DNA from: Mucor racemosus
Lineage: Eukaryota > Mucoromycota > Mucoromycetes > Mucorales > Mucoraceae
DNA length: 64,000 nt
Reading direction: 5' to 3'
Assembly (NCBI GenBank): GCA_027405735.1
Contig: JAPEHQ010000015.1
Span: 558,001-622,000 of the forward strand
Position numbers and translations under genes: made by a program. The notes beneath the pieces are model-generated. The model worked only from the letters and a program-made list of their open reading frames with translations. It was not told where the DNA came from and ran no database searches. Positions 25,425 to 35,230 of the stretch are shown here, one piece after another (the stretch's first letter is position 1; every line of letters begins with the position of its first letter).

Positions 25425-25881
25425 GTGATATTAAACGAGCCGAGCCTTTTTTATGCAGCCGAGCTTTTCTCAAGGCTCGTTAAAGTTAGACGAGCTTACA
25501 AAAAAGCTCGTTCAACCTCGACGAGCTTTTTTTTGCGCGTGACTAGAGCTCGTTTACCCCAAACGAGCTTTTTTATGCAGCGACTAAAACTCATCATCTC
25601 AATGCGAGCTTTATTTTACCTTTCCAGTGACAAATATCTAAAGTAAAGCAAACTTATGAATGTCAATTGACAATTATCTAAAGTAATAATGTCATAGCAT
25701 TTACTAATTATTATTTAAATTTGAACTTTTTGAAAAGAAGTCAAAAGCTCGTCTTTCTCAAACGAGCTTTTTAAAAAAAAGTCAAAAACTCGTCTTTGTC
25801 AAACGAGCTTTTATTAAAGCTCGGCTCGTTGTGGCGAGCTTTGGTCAAGCTCGTCCTAGGCTCGGCTCGTCTTTTATACTT
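25425..25881. mobile_element. 457-bp insertion with 11-bp target duplication, GAGC-rich
   Basis: Copy 2 of family X (near 55591-55603) has one ATATGTGCCTA where copy 1 has two (25414-25424 and 25882-25892) enclosing this segment. The insert begins and ends with inverted AAACGAGCCGAGCC / GGCTCGGCTCGTCTT. Inside, ACGAGCTTTT and AAGCTCGT recur about a dozen times in both orientations, giving many small hairpins. No coding capacity. An 11-bp duplication would suit Mutator-like elements, but no relative was identified. Confidence 0.75.
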
Positions 25882-26649
25882 ATATGTGCCTAATAGTAGA
25901 ATTGCCCATAAGCATACCATTATCCCTATTTGATGTGCATAATAATAAAACCTGACCATGAGCATAATGAGCTGATTGTATGGGCACAAATTGGTTTTTT
26001 GTATATGAGGATCGTGCCGTTCTCAAACTTCCATTGAATTTTTTACTGGAATGGGTTTTTAAATTACATTTGCTTTTATTTATATAGATTATAGGCAATA
26101 CAAGCCAATGCTTTGTTGATATGATAGAACAATACATAAAAGAACCGATATATTTACGAGTATCATCATTTGTAAATATGTTTATAGCTATAATAATGTT
26201 TACAGCAACAATGATTTTTGCTCGAGCATAAACTTAAATAATACTTACTGCTTATATCTATATGCAAGCCAAATCTAATATTATAGATGTTACTTTATCA
26301 CTTTATCACACATAAAATTTAAACAACTTAACCTTTAAATTTACTATTTTAGTTTACGATTGTCAGCTGTAAAAAATTCGATTTGATTTCAAGCATAGCT
26401 ATGATCAAGACTATGGTTATTAGGCAAGACATTAGATCATTCTTTTTTGTATTTCTATATCATTTGAAATTTTATCACTTTTCTGAAATATTTTGTGGGT
26501 TTGTATCCAGTTCTAGGTTTTCATTGAGTAGATATAAATATCATTGTCTTCGATTTGATCTGGTTTTCATGAAATACGTCCAACACTACAGTAGTAAATA
26601 ATGATATTTGACCTTAGAATATGGTTAAATGAAAAATCAGTCTCTAATA

Positions 26650-26727
26650 GTATTGGTGTCGAGCCGGGTTTTGCCAGCCAAATTTACTAGAATAAGCTGG
26701 GCTCGACAGCAACCCTAGTCTCTAATA
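26650..26727. mobile_element. 67-bp hairpin insertion with 11-bp duplication
   Basis: AGTCTCTAATA occurs at 26639-26649 and 26717-26727, while X copy 3 (near 50469) has it once, so the 67 bases between are an insertion. The insert carries inverted TGTCGAGCC and GGCTCGACA. X copy 2 has the same insertion at 54325-54404. The duplication length and the CGAGCC core are the same as in the 457-bp insert nearby, suggesting one family of miniature elements. Confidence 0.7.
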
Positions 26728-27605
26728 TAGACTGCTACCTATATTAAAAACATTAGCCCCTTATGTTAGCATGCGTATTCAGATAAAAGAAAAGAATATC
26801 AGCTTAATAGTCTGATATACCTTATCAAATGGTGAATATACCCTTGGAATATGAAAACAAAAAGAGTGAAACAACACACGTAGAAAAGAATTTTCAAGAT
26901 TTTACATATTTAGCATAATTATAACCCTGTTAAATTGCACATTTCAGCCAATGTAAAAGCAGCATTACAGCGCATCAACCCTCAACCCATAAACTAAACA
27001 AAATAGGCAATATCTGTTATCATAGAAATAAAAACATACATTTTCCTACCACCAGAAGAAAAACCGTCTGTCATATCATACATTCATTAAGAGATTGGAA
27101 AAGCGAGCCCGCAAAGCGACGCCATAATGGAGCATAGCTGCAGTAAATTACGATGTTATTTACTAAAATAAAAAAAATAAAGCAGTAGAAATACAATTAT
27201 AATCAGCTAAAGTTTTTATTACAAAAGATTTCTGAAGAGTTAAAATAATTGAAAAGTATGAGGGTATTTATAGTGATTTGGAGAACTTGGATACTATCAG
27301 ACTTGAATGGATGTATATTTAGTAATCTTCCAGTTTTGAGTACATTGTTATTGATTTGATATTTTAAGGGGTAAATTGTATAGAGCATTGACCATAAGGG
27401 ATTGTATGTCAAGTGTGACAATATCGAACTTTTGGGAAATGGTTGTTTTTGTTTATTTCTGTTATATCTATTTTATGTAACCTTCATTTTTAAGGGGTAG
27501 TTTTTATATGCTTGAATCTTATTTATATTGATAGTGCAACTACGATATAGATGAGTAGTTGACTAAATTGATATCTTTGTTTATTATCATTATTGATTTG
27601 GATAG

Positions 27606-27837
27606 TGAGAGTTTATGGATACATACAATCTTATTTATAGAAAGAATAATAATAAAGACTAGTAACATTTATCATGGAGAACGTAGACTTTATTACTAGA
27701 AAAACTAATGGTAAAAGAAAGAACCAAGAGCTTCTAGGTCTTGGTTTAAAAGACTATTTATAAGAATTACATTTCAATGTGAGTTAGAAATGGAATTGGC
27801 TTCAAAATTGGCTGTTTAATATCCTCAAAAACCGACA
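27606..27837 (+). mobile_element. Solo LTR, LTR1 family, nested in the DNA transposon
   Basis: A 232-bp element beginning TGAGAGTTTATGG and ending AACCGACA, flanked by the perfect pentamer GATAG (27601-27605 and 27838-27842). TG...CA ends with a 5-bp duplication are what an LTR retrotransposon leaves after LTR-LTR recombination. It lies downstream of the transposase stop codon, so the gene is untouched. About 95 percent alike, by eye, to 31849-32083. Confidence 0.85.
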
Positions 27838-28036
27838 GATAGAATCCTGTTTTGATATAACGTGCCACCAGCTTTAAATCTGTGTAAACCTTAATTTTGT
27901 TTCAATTTTTATTTACTTTTAAACACCGCTATTTCAGTATGCTTTTTTTTTTGGAGGCATCTCATGGCAGGTGATGTAGCTCATTTGTTATTTGAGAGAT
28001 TGAGAAGTATAATAAGTTTAAACAAACATTTTATTT

Positions 28037-30112
28037 TTATAACAAATCGTTAGGAATTCTAACTTTTCTATGGGATAAATATTTTTTTTCCACAAATTTC
28101 TTAACTTCTTGGACAACTTCTCTACCGTCTCTACATTTGCTATAAGCTTCGATGTAGTCCATCGACCTTCTGAAATAACGTCTGATTTGAGTCAGGTTAC
28201 CAGAGGTATCCAGAAAAGAATGGATATTTTTCTCCAGAGACTTGAACGTATAGTCACATCGCAAACGAGCTTCCCTCTTGGCAGCACCCCAGTACATTTC
28301 AATCCAATTGCATTCGCAATGGTACTTCGGGTATAATTCGAAGATGTGTCCAGATTCTTCAATTATTTCCTGCAAAGCAGATTTCTGTTGAACAAAATCA
28401 GGGCAGTTTTCCAAAAAATGACGAGCACAACAAATGGGATTGACACGTTCGGGAGCACCACAATGCAGTTTCCATTTTTGGCCTTCAACATCATGGCCAA
28501 CCCATCGTCCTCTTTCTTCTAAGATCGACTTGATTCCTTTGAAGTAACGGACCTTCTTCGTCTTGACGCATCCCTTTTTATTCGTGATAATCTCTTTATT
28601 GTAAAAGAAAGTCTGTGGTTTCCGCAAACCAGTGGCTTTGCAGATATACCAAGTATCACGGAACTGGAACTTCTCATTTAAGGACCACGGCTTCTCGTTT
28701 AAGGTCATGCGAGTAACCACCAGAGCATCATCAGCGAAAGCGCCATGGTTGGAGCTGTTATCGAAAAGAAAAATAGCTTGACAGTTTGGATGGAGTGCTT
28801 CAAAAAGCCCAATTGCATTTTCTTTCAGCTGTTCAACCATGTGTTTTGAAGTCCACCAACCTTCTCTGGAATCACCTGCTTTAAACAACGTCCTAGATGA
28901 CCAACTTCTGATTTTCATAGTTCCATGACAGGGACATTGGAATTCGCTTACCATTATCGAGGAACCTGGACCCTTCTTACGAATATAGTTCTCACCATCA
29001 GCCAACCACAAGTCATTTTTACCGTCATTAGCGTAGAAGGTGCTTTCATCATGGGTAACGAACACATACTTTTTTTCATAATATTCTAATCCAACAGGTT
29101 CCAACACATCTTCTTCGTTCTCTCCTGTGTAAAAATCCATCTTTTCCATATACTGAAGCATCCTTTGTGACCAAAAATCTCTATATGCGACCACATCTTC
29201 CCGTTCATGGCCATCAAAATAGATAGTCTTTTGGTTTTTTCTATAGGCGTAACCCCATTCATGGAGATACTTGCTGATAGTAGTCTGACTTACACATCTA
29301 TCAGTAACACCTAAGATTGAAGGGACAACCACTTTGTCAATATACTCCTTGATAACGACCAAAGACCGCTCTGCAGGCTTTGTTTTGCGGATTTCTTCAA
29401 GAACAATTTGTTTTACATCAGAATCATTCAGAAAACATTTTCTTTTTGAATGGCAGCCTTGGTTATGGTTTGACAACACACCCTCACAAATGAACTCCTT
29501 GGCCCATTTAACAATTGTCATAGCACGATAAGTTACGTTGTTTTTAGGCCAGTAGATTCTAGCTGCTTTACGCGAAGCTGAAAGTGTTTTATCACCTTCA
29601 AGTCTTTTGATAAAGTAATAATTGATCGAAGAGTATCGCACAAAATTATAAGTCTCAGTTTTGCTTCCTTCATGCTTCGAGTTCATCACCGGCTTCACAA
29701 ATTCTTGAAGTTTTGGAAATGTTTCTTTTATTTGCATAATTTCTTTGTCCTTAAGACTTAATGCTTGTCGCTCTTCTACAGGAATTGCTGGGACCAGCGG
29801 AACAAAACCAAATCTCTCCAGTTTATGTCTCTCATCGACAGCTTCATTCTCCTTTTCACGTCTCCAGAGTGTCGTCCTTGAATTTTTCGAATACCAAAAA
29901 GGCCTGTTGCTTTTTCTAGTCGTGTCGACTAAAATTTCATTCACTGATCTACGGATTTCAGGATTTGAATTGCACATCTGGGCTGCACTGTTTAATTCGG
30001 CGATGTCGGAATCAATCATCTCCCAATCTTCATTATCAACACGTATAAACTGGCTTGTATCGCTTTTTACTCTATTTTGATAAGCTTTTTTTCTAGCTGT
30101 GAGTGGAGGCAT
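28037..30112 (-). CDS. DDE transposase, IS630/Tc1-like fold with long insertion
   Basis: An uninterrupted 691-residue frame. The N-terminal third is basic and includes a likely helix-turn-helix DNA-binding region (about 190-290; YRAMTIVKWAKEF and SQTTISKYLHEWGYAYRKN). The catalytic core shows THDES (D355), FLFDNSSNHGAF (D451) and CNWIEMYWG (E605). Order and local context fit the IS630-Tc1-mariner type DDE fold, but 153 residues separate D451 and E605 against about 34-39 in classical Tc1/mariner. The insertion holds cysteine-rich segments (LHCG, ICCARHFLENC, HCECN) that may bind zinc. Start chosen at the first ATG (MPPLTARKKA). All three catalytic residues and the absence of frameshifts suggest an active enzyme. 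Similar large DDE proteins occur in fungal genomes; the exact superfamily is not settled here. Confidence 0.85.
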   Translation of the reverse strand: MPPLTARKKAYQNRVKSDTSQFIRVDNEDWEMIDSDIAELNSAAQMCNSNPEIRRSVNEILVDTTRKSNRPFWYSKNSRTTLWRREKENEAVDERHKLERFGFVPLVPAIPVEERQALSLKDKEIMQIKETFPKLQEFVKPVMNSKHEGSKTETYNFVRYSSINYYFIKRLEGDKTLSASRKAARIYWPKNNVTYRAMTIVKWAKEFICEGVLSNHNQGCHSKRKCFLNDSDVKQIVLEEIRKTKPAERSLVVIKEYIDKVVVPSILGVTDRCVSQTTISKYLHEWGYAYRKNQKTIYFDGHEREDVVAYRDFWSQRMLQYMEKMDFYTGENEEDVLEPVGLEYYEKKYVFVTHDESTFYANDGKNDLWLADGENYIRKKGPGSSIMVSEFQCPCHGTMKIRSWSSRTLFKAGDSREGWWTSKHMVEQLKENAIGLFEALHPNCQAIFLFDNSSNHGAFADDALVVTRMTLNEKPWSLNEKFQFRDTWYICKATGLRKPQTFFYNKEIITNKKGCVKTKKVRYFKGIKSILEERGRWVGHDVEGQKWKLHCGAPERVNPICCARHFLENCPDFVQQKSALQEIIEESGHIFELYPKYHCECNWIEMYWGAAKREARLRCDYTFKSLEKNIHSFLDTSGNLTQIRRYFRRSMDYIEAYSKCRDGREVVQEVKKFVEKKYLSHRKVRIPNDLL

Positions 30113-30214
30113 AGTAATAAAAATTGAGTGTATAGATGATGTAAAACTTTGATCCTCCCTGAATAATTTAAATAACGGAGTATAACTTTAATTCTTTGTA
30201 GCCAAGCCTTATTT

Positions 30215-30815
30215 CCTACCCAAAAATATTTGCAGTACCGCCTATTTTCAACAGCTATCAGTAAAATGATTTTATAGTAAAAATAACTATTAAAGCCATA
30301 ACAATTGTTCACAAAGGTTTAAATAATGATTGTTATGGCTCTGATTTATTATATCTTTATTTTTCGGAAAGTTGATAGGTCTTGAAGATTTTTTTTTGTA
30401 AGCTGGTGCTACGTCGATACCCCAGCTTAAAGTCTGCGAAACCACATAATATTTTCAAAGGCCATCCATAAATTATTGCCATAGTAAAATTCATCACTGC
30501 AGTTATTAAAGCTGTTATCAAAACTCTAAACAACAATTGTTATGTATCCGATTTAGTGTCTTAGTATTTTTGAGTAAGTTGATAGCGAAAATGGTGATTT
30601 CAGGTATTGCTTACGTAAGCTGGGTTTAAGGTAAGGAGGTTATGTATCACAAAGTATCCTTGTTTCAAAAGTTACCCTCACCTAAGAGCACACAGCTTAG
30701 ATTTTGAAATACCGTCTATTTTCAAAGGCTATCAACAGAATGATTTTATAGTAAAATTAAGTATTCGAGCCATAACAATTGTTTACAAAGGTTTAAGTAA
30801 TGATTGTTATGGATT
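30215..30815 (-). repeat. Three subterminal repeats upstream of the transposase gene
   Basis: Three diverged units start near 30215, 30432 and 30695. Each contains a TATTTTCAA...GCTATC block, a TTTTATAGTAAAA block and then an imperfect palindrome built from CATAACAATTGTT ... ATTGTTATGG (about 30297-30345, 30515-30545, 30768-30812). They lie between the transposase start and the right end of the transposon, where transposase-binding sites and the promoter are expected. Role inferred. Confidence 0.6.
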
Positions 30816-31848
30816 TTTTTTATTGTATCGTTAGTTTTGGGTGAGTTGATAGCTCTTGAAAAAAGTTAAAATTTGTGCAGGTTTAAAGTTGGTGGCACGT
30901 TATATGTCATTTGTGTAATTGATTGCGCCGTGATCAAGGGTGCTATCATCTACACGACATGTATGGTTCAAAAAGGGTATTTCATATTTTTAGCATGCGT
31001 TTGTTATTGTGTTCAATTGAAGCGTTTGTTTATTATCGTTGTTCACATTTCAAGTGGCATCATATTTTATGAGCGACACTTGAAATTTAGGTTGTTTTAT
31101 TTTTATCAAGCGTTTTTAGTATTTAATTCCACTGCAATAGCAAAATCGAACGACTAAGTCTCGTATACTATGGTACTACTGTATATATCTAAGTTTTAAA
31201 TAAAAAAGCGGTTTTTTTAAACTTTTCTTATATTTAACCATGTACGGTCTGAAAATTCAGACTTTTTAGCGGACATTTTTGGGACTTATTTTTATCCTTA
31301 CCAACACTCATGATTTTGAACAAAAAAAAGAAAAATCAAATTTTGATACCAAAATCAACGTTTAAATATATTACATTGTGAGAGAAAATTGTAGATATAG
31401 CTAATACACATTTTATAAAAGCTTAATATTAAATGTTAAGTAATGAAAATTTGTACTTTTGACCAAAAAACAGTTTTTTGGTTAAAGGATTTTCATGTAA
31501 TATTTTGCAATAAAAATGTTTGTTATTTTTTATTGAGCAAATAGAGCACTAAATGTGGTACATGTGTATATTTTTTATTTTTATAATTGGTAGTATAATT
31601 AACCCTAGATTTGCAAAACCAGAAAAAAAAATTAAAAAAATGTCAAAATTGATGATCTGGACAAAAATAATTTTTTAAATTAATATTCCGCTTATAAGCC
31701 TTGTAAGTCTTAAAAATAAGAGATTTTATAATACTTGAGAATTTTTTCAAGAATTTACGATGCTGTACCCATTTGATTCAAGCTTATTACCGTAAATCTT
31801 TATACATGTTAATATTGTGTGGTAGTTTATTTGATGATAATATAGTCT

Positions 31849-32083
31849 TGAGAGTTTATGGATACATACAATCTTATTTATAGAAAGAATAATAATAAAG
31901 ACTAGTAACATTTATCATGGAGAACGTAAGCTTTATTACTAGAAAAACTAATAATGGTAAAAGAAAGAACCAAGAGCTTCTAGGTCTTGGTTTAAAAGAC
32001 TATTTATAAGAATTACATTTTAATGTGAGTTAGAAATGGAATTGGCTTCAAAATTGGCTGTTTAATATCCTCGAAAACCGACA
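31849..32083 (+). mobile_element. Solo LTR, LTR1 family
   Basis: A 235-bp copy running from TGAGAGTTTATGG to AACCGACA with a perfect flanking pentamer AGTCT (31844-31848 and 32084-32088). It lies 60 bases beyond the right end of X copy 1. Near-identical to 27606-27837 apart from small indels, so both are recent. Confidence 0.85.
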
Positions 32084-32124
32084 AGTCTTACTTTATAATT
32101 ATTGCGCTAAAGGTGATTTTCATT

Positions 32125-32255
32125 AAGTTTTATTCTTACCGCTCCAACATCATAAACATAAACATGGCGATCACTCGAAACTATTGTCACCTTTTTGCCG
32201 TCTGTGTCCCAAGCCAATTTATTCAATACTTTACCAGAACAAACTTACTTTTGAC
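32125..32255 (-). pseudogene. WD40-repeat exon fragment
   Basis: On the minus strand this reads CSGKVLNKLAWDTDGKKV, then VSSDRHVYVYDVG, a recognisable WD40 blade, and ends at a plausible splice donor (GCG followed by GTAAGA at about 32140-32135). No stop-free continuation or flanking blades were found, and it is enclosed by a solo LTR and family A. It looks like an exon captured or left behind from a WD40 gene; the wording resembles the last blades of the U5 snRNP 40 kDa protein, but that is only an impression. Confidence 0.5.
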
Positions 32256-32699
32256 CTACAAAAATTGATTTATTAGTAAAATCAATTATTAATAACAAGC
32301 TAATAAGTAATAATTATGGTGTACCTTTGATAATAGTTGGTAGTGATATACAAGACAACAACATCTTGCTTTCCTCTTCTTAGCTGTTAGCCACTAAATA
32401 AAAATAAATGGTTTTTAGAAACTAAATAGACTAACATGAGTTTATTCATTCATTCAAACCAAGTCAATACTATACATACGTTTATAATCGCCAGTTTTTC
32501 TCCAGGTAGATATCGACTTTAGACCAAAACAGCATTGTTTATAATGTAGATAATGGAACAAAATTATTAAGTCTTGGACGCTTTTTTTGTTCGAGAAAGG
32601 TATTATAACGTGCCCTAACATTAAAAGTTAATGATTTATTTCCAAATAAACAGTAGGAAAAACATGTAGTTGTACCCGCTACTTGATTTCAGTTTATAG

Positions 32700-35230
32700 A
32701 AAAATATTAGTCTTTTTGTTGTACTTTTAAACGTAAATAAAAGAGCTGAAGAAAGAGTAGTAGTAGGGAAGAAAAAAGATTTTGTGGTGTGTTACAAACA
32801 AGAATTTACAAATGCATAAATACTTTTAGTGTTGCCAAACAGGTTGTTGTTGTGGTTCCCATTTGGTCCCCGAAAAAAGAACATGGGCAGAACTCTTTCA
32901 AACCCCAAATTTCAAATTGATACATCTCGGCAATAAGACAATTCTGTTGAATTATTAGAGAAATTAGAGTAACTCACACCTGCTTTAAATCATTCAAATT
33001 ATCTTCGTTATTAATTATATTATGATTGATATACTTTAGTACATTGGCTAAAAACTTTGATTTCATTGCTCTGCTCGTCTGAGCTGCTTGATCTGCACAA
33101 AATGTTTTATTCTGCCCATCTGTGCAGATCATTATGTCTATGGGAAGCATAGTTTGGCCGTACGTAGTGCAAATAGCAGGTAACCAACCTGTTGTTCAAA
33201 CTTACTACCGAATGCCCAATGATCCATCAATGCTGATATATATCTGGAATACTCGTAGTACATATTCTTACTTATGTCCATGTAGTATGGCAGCTTAATT
33301 GGGTCAGTATTCAGAGAGATCGTATTTTAACTGTTCTCAAAAAAAAAGTTCGCAGTAAGTTATAGGCGCATTTTGGCGATAATTTTCTCGACACACAATA
33401 GGTTGTAAAAACTGCCTTTTTAGATCAATATGTCAAAGATGTGTACCTATTCTCATGTTGTAAAGTTGAAGGTTATTAGGTTCTTCGAAATTTGCCAAGA
33501 GAGGGTTTTTGTTGCCAGTTTGTCAAGCTTGCAAAAAAATAGGTTTCAGATGTTTTTCAAATTTATTCACCCAATATTGAGTCAAATTACGCCAAATCTT
33601 CAAATACGATGTACCTTCTCTCTATGAGTCATAGGTATATGCCCGAAAATAGAAAAGTTTATAACACTAGAATATAAGTGTACTGACCTAACATTTATTA
33701 TTGACCAAAAGGTAACCAAAAATTGATTAAAAAAATCTAAGTATATAAATTGAGGTGGTAATTTTTTGTATTCATAAGGTACTCCTAACCGAAAGCTACT
33801 CTGCATTTTTTTATTTAAGCAAAAATACTGATTTTTTGTCAAGATAATCAAAATAATAGTTCACATTGCAGCTTACAGTTCATAAAAACTGAGTTCTAAG
33901 ATTGATTTACTGTAAAAATCGATCAGAAAATGATCCAAAAAACAAATTCGTTTCGCAGCTCATGAACTGCAAAGTAAGAAGGCCTAGCTGTGTAAAAGCG
34001 TCTTGTACAGATTCAGATTCTGCATCCACTTAAATAAAATTTAGTTAAATGTTTCACATTAAATGTTTCGTAAAATGTAATTGAAATTTTGAAGGTTTTT
34101 TGAAGATAAACATCACTTTGTTACGCCAGGAGATTATATCAATCTCAAAGCTAAAATATGTATTAAATTATTTAATAAAAACAAAGGAAAACTGTTGTAA
34201 AATGAAAGAGCACACTAAAACTAAAGAACTTTATTATAAGATCAAAACATCTTCTTTTATATTCCCATTCTCTAATTATATGACCTGTTTAAATGAGTCT
34301 ATTTATATATATATACATATATCCAATCAAGTCTAGGTGACACACACTGGTTCCATATTCCTGCATAAACGGAGCTTCATAACATAATACACAGCAATGT
34401 AGAACTTAACATATCAAACTGTGTCGTAATCTTAACCAAGGAATGCACCCAGATCTGTGGATGCAACACACTTTTTATAAGCATATTTAAAATATAACTC
34501 ATTGGGATGATGCGCAAAAACATTATCTATCGATCAAGCCCTTATTGAACCTTTCAGCTGCATTTTTTGTAGAGAAAACGGGATTTTGTCTAGTTTTTTT
34601 TCATATTCAGAATTTGAGATGATGGTATAGGGGAAAAATTGAAGCTAGAAATCAAGAAACGAAAAGTATCTCTTTGTACACGTTTTTGGGGATATATCCA
34701 CGAAAAATCAATATTTTGAAAAGAACTAAATTGGATTCGAGAGAGCTCAACGAGCTTAATGACATGAATATAAAAAAAATGCTGCTTAATTTAACGAATA
34801 TTTTGAAATCTGCTACAAAAATGTCAAAAAAATGAGAAAAAAATAAAGGTGCTCAGAATTTTTTCATACTAAAATATATTATAGAGTACTTTAAAACAAG
34901 TAAGTTTTATTATTAAAAAATGTTAGTATAACTTTATTTGTTGCAGAGATATGAAGCCTCAAAGTTTTTAATTTTAGTAGTGAAATACGCGTAAAAATCT
35001 GAAATATTAATATTGAAAAAGTTATATCAACTGCAAAAAATAGGATATTTTTAGATACTTGTTTTTAGGTTAAAGTTGAACATCTCAGGTACATTGGCAT
35101 ATAATTTTTTCCTGGTGTTATTTAGTAAAAAAAAAAGTAGAACAGGGGTGAAAAGTGAGGCCCAGCTTTCAAGGGAAAAGTAGTAAATTTCACCTGTTTT
35201 TGAGACTTTTGTGAGATATAAAATAAATTT
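32700..35230 (-). repeat. Family A dispersed repeat, copy 2 (inverted)
   Basis: The reverse complement matches 48187-50415 nearly throughout (about 90 percent or better by eye) and copy 1 at 9377-11665 more weakly. A 350-bp solo LTR (34119-34468) interrupts it. Two frames are shared with other copies: 33430-33627 (matches 49494-49691) and a peptide around 34640-34830 with core RELNELNDMN. Both are broken or short, so the element is probably dead. Confidence 0.75.
34119..34468 (+). mobile_element. Solo LTR, LTR2 type, nested in family A
   Basis: The uninterrupted site is visible in A copy 3 near 48995-49020. Here 350 bp from TGTTACGCCAGG to GGATGCAACA are inserted and flanked by CACTT at 34114-34118 and 34469-34473. 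TG...CA ends and a 5-bp duplication identify a solo LTR. It shares its 3' end (TGGATGCAACA) with the LTR at 54901-55333 and a block with 11702-11865. Confidence 0.8.

Larger units (their letters stand above)
27139..31136 (-). mobile_element. DNA transposon with intact DDE transposase, 4.0 kb
   Basis: X copies 2 and 3 have an uninterrupted site (GAGCATAGCAAGATTGAA at about 50868) exactly where this 3,998-bp segment sits. The pentamer ATAGC is duplicated at 27134-27138 and 31137-31141. The ends are inverted: TGCAGTAAATTA on the left and, read inward from the right, TGCAGTGGAATTA. It carries one gene on the minus strand (28037-30112), a triplicated region upstream of that gene (30215-30815) and a solo LTR in the left non-coding part (27606-27837). 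Base composition of the gene is less AT-rich than its surroundings, a sign of recent arrival. Confidence 0.88.
24213..31789 (+). repeat. Family X repeat, copy 1, interrupted by insertions
   Basis: The sequence from TAAGGTTTTAAATTTGG (24213) to CAAGCTTATTA (31789) matches, inverted, 53284-56804, and its right part matches 50419-51521. Without the inserted DNA it is about 3.6 kb. Compared with the other copies it contains extra DNA at 25425-25881, 26650-26727 (shared with copy 2) and 27139-31136. It has no long open frame of its own. Around 25195-25420 and 25893-26000 it is packed with TGCACA/TGTGCC-type words that look like subterminal transposase-binding repeats. The element type is unknown; it is presumably non-autonomous. 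Confidence 0.75.
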
